Of a stretch of 48,379 bases of DNA, positions 1 to 10,548 are shown in pieces. Under the pieces are notes generated by a model. It saw nothing but the letters and a program-made list of their open reading frames with translations, did no database searches and was not told the DNA's origin. Source of the stretch: Planctomycetota bacterium (GTDB lineage Bacteria; Planctomycetota; Planctomycetia; Planctomycetales; Planctomycetaceae). Position numbers and translations under genes: made by a program. Position 1 is the stretch's first letter; every line of letters begins with the position of its first letter. Where the stretch lies: NCBI GenBank assembly GCA_017859815.1, contig JAFMMM010000007.1, forward strand, positions 1-48,379, written 5' to 3'.

Positions 1-31
1 TGTCGGCGGCATGTTACTCTGAGGTCGCAGA

Positions 32-712
32 ATGTTGAATCTGTTTAAAGTGCTCTCCATTGTCATCACGGTCGCTGCCGTGACCCTGATGGCTGTTGCG
101 CTGGCGACCTACTGGGTCAAACCGGACCTGCGGGCAGAGATGAACACGGAAGCGATGAAGAATTACAAGTTCGAACTGTCCTCAGGGGAAAATCCTCGCT
201 GGACGGTTACTCGCAGGTTCTCAACCAACCCTCAGGCCCCCGATGAACGTTCCACCGTCGGACAACCCTTCGTCAGCGGCTTTGATGCACTGAGTGCCGC
301 ACATCAGGATTTGCAGCGGTATCTCTCTGGCGAGAGTGACAGACTCAGTACAGAGACGAGAGACCTGATCACGCAGACCAATCTGCGCGAAGGCAGTCAG
401 TTGGCCGATTCCACGGCCATCTCCGAAAAGATCGATACACTGTCCCAGCTTCTGGAAGCCAGAAGGGGTGAACTTCAGCAGAAGTCAGAAGAGCTGCAGG
501 CAATGTCCGTGCAGTCAGCCGAGATTCGCGAAGAAACAGCGGCAAGGCGCACGGATGTTCTGCGACTAAGACACGAACTTGATGAAATCCGCACGGACGT
601 CTACCGACTCACGATCCAGCGTCGTGACCTCACAGACCGTCTGCTGAGGCTTGAGATCGAAATCCATGAGACCAAAGATCGGTCGTCGCAGCTTTCCGGC
701 AGCGGTACCTGA
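32..712 (+). CDS. Membrane-anchored coiled-coil protein, hypothetical
   Basis: 226-aa ORF; N-terminal TM segment (LFKVLSIVITVAAVTLMAVALATYWV) followed by a long Glu/Gln/Arg-rich heptad-like region; collinear with the next coiled-coil gene. Confidence 0.75.
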   Translation: MLNLFKVLSIVITVAAVTLMAVALATYWVKPDLRAEMNTEAMKNYKFELSSGENPRWTVTRRFSTNPQAPDERSTVGQPFVSGFDALSAAHQDLQRYLSGESDRLSTETRDLITQTNLREGSQLADSTAISEKIDTLSQLLEARRGELQQKSEELQAMSVQSAEIREETAARRTDVLRLRHELDEIRTDVYRLTIQRRDLTDRLLRLEIEIHETKDRSSQLSGSGT

Positions 713-859
713 TTTTTTTTGTGCTGGCTCTTCCACCGATTTTCGGAATTGCTCGCACCTGATACATAAACATTCCCTGCCTGCGTGAATCGCACCGGCT
801 CAGGGTATCCCGAGGTTTACACGGACTCATCTGGTGACAGGTGAACGCGGAGCACCGCA

Positions 860-1711
860 ATGAACAACGTTGTTGCTAAGATCCTGATTGTTCTGCAGCT
901 GGTTTTCAGCATCTGTTTTATGTGCTTTGCAGGTGCTGTTTATTCATTCCAGAAGGGATGGCGGGATCGCGCAGAGTCGGCCGAGACTCGGAATGGTGAG
1001 CTCAACCTGAATATTGAACAGATGCGCAGCGATAAGGAAACGCAGGAGTCGTCCTTGAATGCGGAAGTTCTCAAGGAGAGGACGCGTGCAGAAGACGCTC
1101 TGGCAAAGCTCGAAAACCTGCGAAACGATCTGGTACAATCAGAGCAGGAACTGGCCAACCAGGATGCAGAACGAGAAAAGCACCTTGCTGATCTGGGGAT
1201 CGCACAGGAAGAGGCTGAGGCAAGAGGTGTGGAATCCAACGCCCTGCGCCAGGAAGTGGAAGCTCTCCGGGACCAGCTGAATACCGGAATTAAGCGACGT
1301 CGCGAACTCGACGGACAAAAGCTGGATCTCCAGAGCGAGATCGGTGAACTGAGCGAACGCGAAGAGTATTTGCACACCGAAATCGCCAGATTGCGGGACC
1401 TGCTGCGACTGAATGAGGTTGATCCGGACGAGGTTTACGTGGGGACGGTTCCTGCCGCAATCCAAAAAGTTGATGGTGTCGTACGGCAATCACGAAAGAA
1501 CACCTCACGCACGGTCGAACTGGTGGAGATTTCTGTCGGTACGGATGATGGAATCAACAAGAAGATGAAGCTGATTGTTTATCGTGGGCGAAGCTTCATC
1601 TGCGAAATTGAAGTGACAGATGTCTACCCGGATATGGCGGTCGGCCGTGTCCTTGAAGAAACACGAAACGGAACTATCGAAAGAGGCGACCATGTCACAA
1701 CAAAGCTCTGA
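860..1711 (+). CDS. Membrane-anchored coiled-coil protein with C-terminal beta-rich domain (MreC-like architecture), hypothetical
   Basis: 283-aa ORF; TM near N-terminus (ILIVLQLVFSICFMCFAGAVYSF), about 140 aa coiled coil, then VELVEISVGTDDGINKKMKLIVYRGRSFICEIEVTDVYPDMAVGRVLEETRNGTIERGDHVTTKL. Confidence 0.8.
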   Translation: MNNVVAKILIVLQLVFSICFMCFAGAVYSFQKGWRDRAESAETRNGELNLNIEQMRSDKETQESSLNAEVLKERTRAEDALAKLENLRNDLVQSEQELANQDAEREKHLADLGIAQEEAEARGVESNALRQEVEALRDQLNTGIKRRRELDGQKLDLQSEIGELSEREEYLHTEIARLRDLLRLNEVDPDEVYVGTVPAAIQKVDGVVRQSRKNTSRTVELVEISVGTDDGINKKMKLIVYRGRSFICEIEVTDVYPDMAVGRVLEETRNGTIERGDHVTTKL

Positions 1712-1817
1712 TCCCACCATCTATGACGGACTCATGTTTGTGTCCCTCGGCGCAGTGATTACAGGCATTGTCTTTCTCATCCTGACCCTGAATGAGTACG
1801 GCTGGTCCGGCGGTTGA
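1692..1817 (+). CDS. 41-aa single-TM small membrane protein overlapping the preceding gene
   Basis: ATG at 1692 gives MSQQSSDPTIYDGLMFVSLGAVITGIVFLILTLNEYGWSGG; overlaps the end of the 860-1711 CDS by 20 bp in another frame; clear TM helix. Confidence 0.6.
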   Translation: MSQQSSDPTIYDGLMFVSLGAVITGIVFLILTLNEYGWSGG

Positions 1818-2220
1818 GTACCGCAGTGACAAATTGTCGCCGATGCGGCACATTGCGGAGAATCAGACCGTGTCACAATGTCGCAGACCGCACATCGGTC
1901 AGTGCTAAGCGTGCCCCGCTGGCAGACTGGTGTCGCCAAACACGGATCGCCTGATACACAACTGCAAAAAACGCAGACTGCACCGTTCACTGCTCGCACA
2001 GTTCAATAACTGAGCGAGACAAACGTGTTGCTGCAGTCATCGGTCAGTGCGACACCACGACTTCCTGCGGAAATCCTGCTCGAACAGCAAGCCCCTGAAA
2101 GTGCTTTGCAGCCAACGCATCTCAGGATGGAGTGGGCCGAGGGAACAGTTCGCAACGAAAACTGCCGGACCGATGCTGCCAACAGCCCAATCCCGCCGGC
2201 GGTTCTCTCCACATCAGCCC

Positions 2221-2913
2221 TCAGGATTTGCAGCGGCGCAACTCAAATCCTCTTCCGGCAGGAACGATCTCCAGCAGCACCTGCTGCAATCTTGCGCAAA
2301 CGCGAGTGCGGTAGCGTTCCAGACTGTTACGGTTGATACTGCGATCGATGTCCTCAAACTGCCTCCCGGAAAGCCGATGCCCGCGGGCACGCCAAAAAGC
2401 AAGAAACATCGGCACGGCAACAGCGCCCCGCAAGCGGGTACTGCCATCTCGATCTGTCAGCACCAAAACCTCACTCCCATCAAGCTCGATACTTGCTGAC
2501 AGGACATCGCTGCGCAGTTCCGTGTGCTCCTGCCCCTGTTGAAACTGACTCCACCGCGAAAAATTACGGGCATTGTCTGCGAGTTCTTCAATCAGGGACG
2601 CCGCAACCCCGACTCCCTCGCCGTCTGCCGATGTCCCCAACTGTTCACGGATTTCCAGAATCAGTCGCACGTCCAGCGGCGTATCGGAAGACAGTCGACG
2701 ATATTGATTCAGTTCGCCATCAAGCTCAGCAACCGGCGTTCGGACAGTAACTGATTCCGATACGGAGTATCGCCGCTCCTTCTTTTGGCCTTTCCCGGTT
2801 TCCTTCCCGTGGGTTTGCAGCAGTTCCACGAACGCCAGGACGACTGGCACAAGTTCCCCCGGGGAATCGTTCCATATCATGGCCTGAATTTTCTGGTCGC
2901 GTTTCGACGCCAT
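2221..2913 (-). CDS. Hypothetical protein
   Basis: 230-aa ORF with ordinary soluble-protein composition; same strand as and 105 bp downstream of the DUF1501 gene; overlapping plus-strand ORFs look like non-coding translations. Confidence 0.65.
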   Translation of the reverse strand: MASKRDQKIQAMIWNDSPGELVPVVLAFVELLQTHGKETGKGQKKERRYSVSESVTVRTPVAELDGELNQYRRLSSDTPLDVRLILEIREQLGTSADGEGVGVAASLIEELADNARNFSRWSQFQQGQEHTELRSDVLSASIELDGSEVLVLTDRDGSTRLRGAVAVPMFLAFWRARGHRLSGRQFEDIDRSINRNSLERYRTRVCARLQQVLLEIVPAGRGFELRRCKS

Positions 2914-3018
2914 GGTCTATCCTGTTGCGTTCGTGACTCCACCGTCGCACCGGTTGCCACACGGTACGCGTTTTGCAGCGCCGGGTCACTTGAACCGGGG
3001 TGCCGCAGGGCACCGAGG

Positions 3019-4473
3019 TCATACCTGAATCAGATCGCGGACGACCTCGCCGTGCACATCGGTGAGTCGAAAATCTCGCCCCTGGAATCGGTAGATCAGC
3101 CGCTCATGATTGATGCCCAGCAGGTGCAGCATCGTGGCATTCAGATCGTGAATGTGCACAGGATTCTCCACGACATTGTAGCTAAAGTCATCTGTCTGAC
3201 CGTACACCTGGCCGCCTCGAACTCCTCCCCCTGCCATCCACATCGTGAAATTTCGAGGATGATGATCCCGGCCATAGTTCTCAGCGGTCAGTGTCCCCTG
3301 ACTGTATACGGTTCGGCCGAATTCTCCTCCCCACACCACAAGCGTATCATCCAGCATCCCTCGCTGCTTCAGGTCTTTTACCAAAGCTGCACTGGCGCGG
3401 TCACTCACCGGAGCCAGTTGTCGAATCGCTCCTGGCAGTCCACCATGGTGGTCCCAACCCCGCAGGAAAACCTGAGTAAACGGGACGCCGCGTTCCGCCA
3501 GCCGCCGTGCCAGCAGACAATTGTAAGCGTAAGTCCCCGGTTCCCTGACCTCCGGGCCATACATTTCGAGAACACTCTCCGGCTCATCAGAGATATCCGT
3601 CAGTTCGGGAACGGATGTCTGCATTCGAAACGCCATCTCGTACTGAGCAATTCGCGATGCGATCTCCGGATCACCTGCGGTGTCCAGCCGCTGCTGATTC
3701 AGGGCAGACAAGCCATCCAGCATCGTTCTGCGGGTTCCCGCGTCCACTCCGGCAGGATTCGAGAGATACAACACCGGATCACCACTGGATCGAAGCGAGA
3801 CCCCTGCGTGCCGTGTGGGCAGAAAACCGCTGCCCCAAAGCCGTGAAAACAACGCCTGAGTCTGGGCACCTCCAGGGATTCTGGAATGCAGTACAACAAA
3901 TGCCGGCAGAGCTTCAGCCGGACTGCCCAGACCATAGGACAGCCACGCCCCCATGCTTGGGCGTCCCGGCAGTTGACTTCCCGTCTGCATGTAAGTGATC
4001 GCAGGATCATGATTGATGGCTTCAGTGTGCATCGTCTTGATGATGCACAGGTCATCCACAATTCCTCCCAACTCCGGCAGGAGATCACTCACCCAGGCCC
4101 CCTGCTCGCCACGCTGCCGAAACTTGAAGACGGATGGAGCGCACGGCAAACGGCTTTGCCCGGACGTCATCGTGGTGATTCGCTGACCATTTCGGACGCT
4201 GTCTGGAAGGTCCTTGTCAAAGTAATTTGCAAGTCCCGGTTTGTAATCAAACAGATCAAGCTGCGACGGCCCGTCTGCCATAAAAAGCCAGATCACACGC
4301 TTTGCTTTTGCCGGGTGGTTCAGCCCCTGCAAAGCCGGAAGATCCTGAGACGGAGTTGCCCGAGCCTCGCTTCCGAGCAAACCTGCCAGCGCCGCGACAC
4401 CTGGGCCACCACGTTCCAGAAAAAAACGTCGAGTTCCCAGCAGTTCCGGCGACTCAAGCTGCTTGTGATTCAT
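3019..4473 (-). CDS. DUF1501 domain-containing protein (sulfatase-like, TAT-exported)
   Basis: 484 aa; N-terminal [21 protein letters not shown] twin-arginine-type signal; [56 protein letters not shown] typical of DUF1501. Confidence 0.93.
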   Translation of the reverse strand: MNHKQLESPELLGTRRFFLERGGPGVAALAGLLGSEARATPSQDLPALQGLNHPAKAKRVIWLFMADGPSQLDLFDYKPGLANYFDKDLPDSVRNGQRITTMTSGQSRLPCAPSVFKFRQRGEQGAWVSDLLPELGGIVDDLCIIKTMHTEAINHDPAITYMQTGSQLPGRPSMGAWLSYGLGSPAEALPAFVVLHSRIPGGAQTQALFSRLWGSGFLPTRHAGVSLRSSGDPVLYLSNPAGVDAGTRRTMLDGLSALNQQRLDTAGDPEIASRIAQYEMAFRMQTSVPELTDISDEPESVLEMYGPEVREPGTYAYNCLLARRLAERGVPFTQVFLRGWDHHGGLPGAIRQLAPVSDRASAALVKDLKQRGMLDDTLVVWGGEFGRTVYSQGTLTAENYGRDHHPRNFTMWMAGGGVRGGQVYGQTDDFSYNVVENPVHIHDLNATMLHLLGINHERLIYRFQGRDFRLTDVHGEVVRDLIQV

Positions 4474-4685
4474 CGACGGCTTCCTCCATCACCTACCAAA
4501 AGTAAAGACAAAGCGAGTGGGAAAGCTCTGCCGTAACCGACAATTCCAATCCCCGGGCTCCGCTTGCTCGGTCACAGGTACGGCAAAAGAAAGAGGGCGG
4601 TATTCACCGGGGAAGCCCACCCCGGAAAACGTCTGCGGATGATGCAACTCGACGGCATCATGCAGTGCTCGCCCTCAGAAACCCT

Positions 4686-4723
4686 GGCGACAGCTTGGCA
4701 CTGGGGCGACAGCTTGGCACTGG
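4686..4723. repeat. Two perfect tandem copies of a 19-bp unit (ggcgacagcttggcactgg)
   Basis: Read directly: 4686-4704 and 4705-4723 are identical. Confidence 0.9.
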
Positions 4724-4858
4724 GACCGTTCCAATCCAGATTAGCGACGACGATCCTTCGGCACAAGATTCCGCCGCCAACGATCCGTCCGCGGCGAGGA
4801 CATGTCGCCAATAACCGGCGGACTGAATTGCCTGCGATGCGCGAGGAGCCGCCCCGCG

Positions 4859-5380
4859 TCAGTGCGTCACGCTCTCAATCTCAGCTTCCATCTCTTCCGT
4901 GATCGTTCGATCCCGCAGCAATGCAATCCGCCCCGTTCGAACCATCTCCAGGATTCCGAATTCCCTCATGCGGTCGATAAAGGCTTCTATTTTATTCTCG
5001 CGCCCCGAGATCTCGATCATCACCTGGTCCGCCCCCACATCCACGATTCGTCCGCGGAAGATGTCCACGATCTCACGAATCTCGCTGCGGCGACCGCCGC
5101 TGGTGCTCACCTTCATCAGCATCAGGTCGCGTTCCACAAAGTCCTCGCCGGAGTAGTCCTGGACCTGCACCACAGTGACAACCTTATCCAGTTGCTTGCG
5201 GACCTGTTCCAGTGTCTTCTCGTCACCTTTCACCACAAATGTGATACGAGAGAACTCGGAATTTTCAGTTGCTCCAACTGCCAGGCTGTCGATGTTGTAA
5301 TCGCGTGACGCGAGCATCCCGGAAATGTGTGCCAGAACACCCGGCTGATTCATGACCAGAGCGGACAAAACATGCTTCAT
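4859..5380 (-). CDS. ilvN: Acetolactate synthase small (regulatory) subunit
   Basis: 173 aa; N-terminal ACT domain MKHVLSALVMNQPGVLAHISGMLASRDYNIDSLAVGATE, then KQLDKVVTVVQVQDYSGEDFVERDLMLMKV. Confidence 0.95.
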   Translation of the reverse strand: MKHVLSALVMNQPGVLAHISGMLASRDYNIDSLAVGATENSEFSRITFVVKGDEKTLEQVRKQLDKVVTVVQVQDYSGEDFVERDLMLMKVSTSGGRRSEIREIVDIFRGRIVDVGADQVMIEISGRENKIEAFIDRMREFGILEMVRTGRIALLRDRTITEEMEAEIESVTH

Positions 5381-5980
5381 GATGGGAAACCTCTAACCAG
5401 TGACTAAACCCTGCAGGCGAGACCAACAGTCGCATCAACATGAGGAACAGTGGCGACTTACCGCAGCATTGGGAATCAGCAGCAGGGACAGCGAACCGAA
5501 AACCTGAGAACGTGCATTCATGATCAACGCACCGAAAACAACGGATTGCAAGAAGACGGCCGAACTGAGTACGGCGTCCCTGACGACAACCCAATCATGT
5601 TTTCGCCCCTCAAAGAGCTGTAAGATGTCCCTCGATGACACCGACTGAACTAGTGTCCCATGCAGTCGAATAAAATCGAGCGAAAATCACGGCAATCGCC
5701 CCCTTTCAGAGTCAATTCCCGGATGCACAAACCGCGCACTTGCAACTTCCGGGCGCCAGGAGTGACAAGCTCCCGGAAATTCGCTCTCGACATCGCCGCA
5801 ACTGCCCCCCCAACCCACCGCCTCCCCGCAAACCCACCAAATCTGTCAGGTTTGATTCCAACGGTACCATTTACGTTGGCTATTCCTGGCGATGCATTTT
5901 TTTCAGGAGTGAGGTTGACGCAACCGCGCGATAACGCATAATCCCGCTCGTAGTCGGTCGGCAGTCGTCGAGCCGAACCT

Positions 5981-6058
<78 letters not shown>

Positions 6059-7109
6059 CTATGCGCGCCCCGAATGCAGTCGAGGGACTTCCAGGCCATG
6101 CTGCCCTCCCCATTCACCAGGCTGGCAATGGAATGAGGCCAGGCAACGAGTGGTTACTGCAAATAACGTCCCCGCCCCCCTGGCCCAACAACTCCCCTCC
6201 GTGACGCATTCCAGCCGAGGGGGTGAATGCACTCCAACGGGTCATTATCGCCGGTTCCTTCACCTCCCGTGATCACGCTTGCCCGGCCAATCACTCTCAT
6301 CCGCGGTGGTCCCCATTCCTGAATCAGGCCATTTTCGCCGCATCCGCGCCTTCTGTTGCCACCCCGTGGTTCCTCAGACTATTATCTGCTCGCACGCCGG
6401 CGGGCTGCTACGGTTTGCGGCTTCCGCACGACGGAGGTCTCCAGGGCGATCGGCCTGGAACGCGACTCGGTTCAGAACGAATTTGCAACAAGCAGGGCCC
6501 AGCAACGGTCTGGCATCTTGATTGTGTTGCTGAGCGATCCGGCTGGTCAGTGCTGTCAGTGCTGGCCAGTGCTGTTTAAAACATGATTGACCGCGATTGA
6601 CTCTACTGTGGTTGCTTTTTTATTTCTTGCTGTCATCGTACGCGGCACTTCAACGCTGCAATCGGTAATTTGTTAACTGGAAATCAAGAGAATCCGGAAA
6701 TGCCGCAACTTGTCGGTCGGCTGACAGGCCGATTCCAGAATGGCAATCTGAACAGGGTCTGCGCGGTCAACAGACCAAACCGATCAAATGGAGTGCAGTG
6801 AAGAAGGACCGCGGCGTTGTCCGGTTGGAATGTCGCTTTGCTGAGCACCATGCTCCGCGAGAAGCTACCCGGTGCCGGTCATCCGGCATTACGCGTCTGT
6901 TGGCCGATGAGCAAGATCAGTGGGCACACCACTGCATTCGAAAACGATGAATTGAACACAATCGAAGGCCGTGAAAGTGTGAATTTGCGGTCGTGAGTAC
7001 TATCTGGAAACTGCCATACCACCCTCGGAAACGGTTTGAAGAGGCTGGAAAGTGCAGGCATCGCTGATCGTGGGTCACTTGATCGGATCAGCAGTTTTTG
7101 GGGAAAAGA

Positions 7110-8558
7110 ATGAGTTCTGATGAAGCGCAGGTCGCAGACGGCGACCAGAAAATGTCACTGAAAGTAGAAATTGAGAACACAGGCGCTTGCCGTCGTCACA
7201 TTGCCGTCACGGTCTCTGAAGACGACATCAGCGAGATCCGGTCAGACGCCCTGACAGAACTTGCCGACAAAGCAGAGGTTCCGGGGTTCCGTATCGGGAA
7301 AGTGCCAGCAGCGTTACTGCTGAAAAGATTCCGCACCGAAGTGGCTTCTGACATCAAGCAGAAGGTGCTGCTGGCCAGCCTTGAGCAGATCTCTGAGGAA
7401 TACGACATCGACCCGATCGGTGAACCACGGCTGAACCTGGAAGACCTCGAGGTACCGGACAGCGGCGAATTCCATTACGAATTCGACGTCGAGGTTCGTC
7501 CCACCTTCGATCTGCCGGACTTCAAGACAATCACAGTTCGTCGTCCATCCGGGGAAGCAACTCCGGAGGATCTTGACCTCGTCCGCCAGAACTTCCTGAT
7601 GTCCCGCGCCGCACGCGTCGCGACTACGGAGCCTGCACAAGCCGGCGATTACGTCGTCTGCGACATCTCCTGCACCTGGCAGGGTAAGGAGATTCAGGAG
7701 TTCGAAGCCGAATCCGTACGACTCCTCCCCGTTCTCAACTTCCCCGACTCTGCGGTAGAGGGTTTTGAAGACCTGATGGTTGGAGTAACCGCCGGAGAGA
7801 AGCGGGAAACCAGTGTCAGGATTTCCCTCCAGTCTCCCGTCGTTGAAATGCGTGGAGAAGAAGTCACCATGACATTTACTGTTCATGAAGTGCAACGTCT
7901 GGAAGTGCCGGCGGTAGATGCAGAATTTCTGTCCGGTATGGGACTCGAAGCTGCGGAAGACTTTGAAAAACTTGTCTCAGATTCCGTTGAACGACAACTC
8001 GTCTACCAGCAGCGTCAGCAGACTCGCGAGCAACTGCTGCAGCAAATCACCGCAACTGCGGACTGGGACATTCCCGAGGAACTGCTGCGACAGCAGACGG
8101 ACAATGCACTGCGGCGCGAAATGCTTGAAATGAGTCAGGCAGGATTTTCGCGTGAGCAGATTGCCGCTCGCGAATCGCAGATCCGTCAGAATGCGGTGGA
8201 AGACACGCGAGCAGCGCTGAAGCAACACTTCATCCTCGACCGAATCGCCACCGAGCAGGAAATCGATGCATCGCAGCAGGAAGTCGATATGGAACTGTCG
8301 ATGATGGCCTACCAGAGCGGCGAACCAATTCGCCGACTGCGTGCCCGCATGGTCAAGTCCGGCATGATGGAGAACATGTACGCACAGCTTCGAGAACGCA
8401 AGACTGTCGACTATCTGCTTGAACAGGTCAGCTTTGAAGACGTGCCTCACGAGCCGTTGGTTCATGACTCGCAGACTTCCGTTTCAGGAGCGATCTGCGG
8501 ACGCATGACCAGTTCGCTGGTGGACGACACCGCTGCCGAAGAAGAGGGCGACGAGTAG
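7110..8558 (+). CDS. tig: Trigger factor (ribosome-associated chaperone/prolyl isomerase)
   Basis: VEIENTGACRRHIAVTVSEDDI...ADKAEVPGFRIGKVPAALLLKRF signature, PPIase-like middle domain, helical C-terminal domain; upstream of tandem clpP; ATG at 7110 preferred over 7098. Confidence 0.92.
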   Translation: MSSDEAQVADGDQKMSLKVEIENTGACRRHIAVTVSEDDISEIRSDALTELADKAEVPGFRIGKVPAALLLKRFRTEVASDIKQKVLLASLEQISEEYDIDPIGEPRLNLEDLEVPDSGEFHYEFDVEVRPTFDLPDFKTITVRRPSGEATPEDLDLVRQNFLMSRAARVATTEPAQAGDYVVCDISCTWQGKEIQEFEAESVRLLPVLNFPDSAVEGFEDLMVGVTAGEKRETSVRISLQSPVVEMRGEEVTMTFTVHEVQRLEVPAVDAEFLSGMGLEAAEDFEKLVSDSVERQLVYQQRQQTREQLLQQITATADWDIPEELLRQQTDNALRREMLEMSQAGFSREQIAARESQIRQNAVEDTRAALKQHFILDRIATEQEIDASQQEVDMELSMMAYQSGEPIRRLRARMVKSGMMENMYAQLRERKTVDYLLEQVSFEDVPHEPLVHDSQTSVSGAICGRMTSSLVDDTAAEEEGDE

Positions 8559-8690
8559 GCACTCGTAGATTCAGGGCCGTTGGCAGCAAACAAATCCTGC
8601 TGCCGCTGCCCGATCTGCACTTTTCGCAGTCCGGCGAGGGAAACCGGAAACCAGGCGGAAAATAAATCACCTCCCCGGCAGAATTTTTGC

Positions 8691-8897
8691 CTATAAACCA
8701 TGAGTAATGGTAACTCCGGCGAGTTTTTCAGCCTGCTCTGTGAATTCAATCTCTGATTCGCCGTGCTGGGCTCGACTTATTTCCGGATCTCCGCTGAAAT
8801 TGAACGCATCCAGACAGGAACCAGTCACTGTGGTCGGCAGTGCAGACGCTGCACCAACGAGCCTCACAGAATGCTCGATCGGTGTTTGCAAATGCAC
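8691..8897 (-). CDS. Candidate small protein (68 aa), uncertain
   Basis: MHLQTPIEHSVRLVGAASALPTTVTGSCLDAFNFSGDPEISRAQHGESEIEFTEQAEKLAGVTITHGL has protein-like composition; GAGGGTGA-like SD upstream of the ATG; lies in an otherwise unassigned gap. Confidence 0.25.
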   Translation of the reverse strand: MHLQTPIEHSVRLVGAASALPTTVTGSCLDAFNFSGDPEISRAQHGESEIEFTEQAEKLAGVTITHGL

Positions 8898-9253
8898 CGC
8901 TCACCCTCTGCTGGACCTCTGGCTGATGTTCATCCGATTGAAGGATTCACTCGGTAAGCCGGCGGTGGCCTGTGGAGGACCATGGGCAGGGCCGGATGGT
9001 GTAACCTGCGTCGTACCCAGCGACAACTTGTTTCCAGGTGGGACTGGTCAATGGATCAGTTCCGCTGTCTCTCAGAGAGATTTCCGCTTCTGCAGTCGAT
9101 GCCTCAGGCACCGCAATCTGCTGCAGACAATTCTGCGGCACTTGTCTCTGCGAATCGGCACTCGCTCCTGGACTCTCAACAATTGACCCCTGCAATATTG
9201 AAACCTGCGGTGAGTGCCTCCAGGCGGCCGCAACAAAAATCAGGAATCGGCGA

Positions 9254-9865
9254 ATGAAGGACCCGCGTTTCAACTATGCTCCTGTGGCAGCACGGGAGTA
9301 TTCCGCCCAGCGTCAGATGGGCGTTGGCGATTTGTTGCTGGACAACCGAATCATCTTCCTGGACGGTCCGATTCATGATGGCAGTGCCAATCTTGTCATC
9401 ATGAAGATGCTGTTTCTGCAGAGCGAGAACCGTCACCAGGACATTCATCTATACATCAATTCGCCCGGTGGCTCAGTGACTGCCACGCTGGCGATGTACG
9501 ACATCATGCAGTTCATTGAGTGCGACATTGCAACCTACTGCGTTGGGCTTTCAGCAAGCGGTGGGGCAATTCTTGTTGCCGGAGGAACGAAGGGGAAACG
9601 ATTTGCCCTCAAGCACTCAAAAATGATGATTCACCAGCCTTACGGACAGGTCGGCGGACAAGTTTCAGATATTGAGATTCAGGCGAAGGATATCCTGGCA
9701 TCGCGCGAGTTGCTGAACGAACTGCTGGCTCACCATACCGGAAAGTCTGTTGAGCAGATCGCCCGCGATACGCAGCGCGACCACTATCTGACAGCGGGGC
9801 AGGCCTGTGAATACGGCCTGGTGGATGAAATTCTCGAGCGAACAGCACCTTCGCCCGCCAAATAA
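9254..9865 (+). CDS. clpP: ATP-dependent Clp protease proteolytic subunit (first of tandem pair)
   Basis: [59 protein letters not shown]; Ser in GLSASGGAIL, His in MMIHQPYG, Asp in TQRDHYLTAGQACEYGLVD. Confidence 0.93.
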   Translation: MKDPRFNYAPVAAREYSAQRQMGVGDLLLDNRIIFLDGPIHDGSANLVIMKMLFLQSENRHQDIHLYINSPGGSVTATLAMYDIMQFIECDIATYCVGLSASGGAILVAGGTKGKRFALKHSKMMIHQPYGQVGGQVSDIEIQAKDILASRELLNELLAHHTGKSVEQIARDTQRDHYLTAGQACEYGLVDEILERTAPSPAK

Positions 9866-9928
9866 TCGGACTTTTTGCAATGGCTGGGCAGCCAAATTCC
9901 TTTGGCCCCGTCTGATGGGATCACCACA

Positions 9929-10516
9929 ATGAGCGTACTTGTCCCCTATGTCGTTGAAAAAAATGGCCGCGATGAACGAGCCATGGATATCTACAGTCGC
10001 CTGCTGAAGGATCGCATCGTGATTCTTGGCAGTCAGGTGAACGACGATGTTGCCAACAGCATTGTCGCCCAACTGTTGTTCCTGCAGTTCGATGATCCGA
10101 AAGCCGACATTCACTTCTACATCAACAGCCCGGGTGGCTCAATCACCGCGGGGATGGCGATCTATGACACCATGCAGTACATCAGCTGCGACGTGGCCAC
10201 GTACTGCATTGGCCAGGCCGCCAGCATGGGAGCCGTGCTGCTCACAGCGGGAACTCCCGGAAAGAGAAACGCACTTCCCAACGCGAGAATTATGATTCAT
10301 CAGCCGCTGGCTGGGATGGAAGGGACGGCCACAGAGCTGGAGATCCACGCGAAGGAAGTGCTGCGAATCAAGCAAAAGATGAATGAGATTCTGCTGAAAC
10401 ACACCGGCCAGAGTCTCGAGAAGATCGAAGAGGATACGGATCGCGATAACTTCATGAGCGCGGATGAAGCCATGAAGTACAAACTGATCGACACCGTACT
10501 TGAGAAGCTTGGCTGA
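9929..10516 (+). CDS. clpP: ATP-dependent Clp protease proteolytic subunit (second of tandem pair)
   Basis: [24 protein letters not shown]; catalytic Ser in [14 protein letters not shown], His in IMIHQPLAG, Asp in [23 protein letters not shown] at 9929. Confidence 0.96.
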   Translation: MSVLVPYVVEKNGRDERAMDIYSRLLKDRIVILGSQVNDDVANSIVAQLLFLQFDDPKADIHFYINSPGGSITAGMAIYDTMQYISCDVATYCIGQAASMGAVLLTAGTPGKRNALPNARIMIHQPLAGMEGTATELEIHAKEVLRIKQKMNEILLKHTGQSLEKIEEDTDRDNFMSADEAMKYKLIDTVLEKLG

Positions 10517-10548
10517 GTTGGCAGACCGGGTCTGCAGACATCTGTTGC

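Noticed and set aside
2025-2499. Overlapping plus-strand ORFs of 103 and 150 aa
   Set aside because: Largely antisense to the more plausible 230-aa minus-strand CDS
2785-3846. 353-aa plus-strand ORF
   Set aside because: Antisense to the clearly coding DUF1501 gene; composition (Cys/Arg/His/Pro-rich) typical of a shadow ORF
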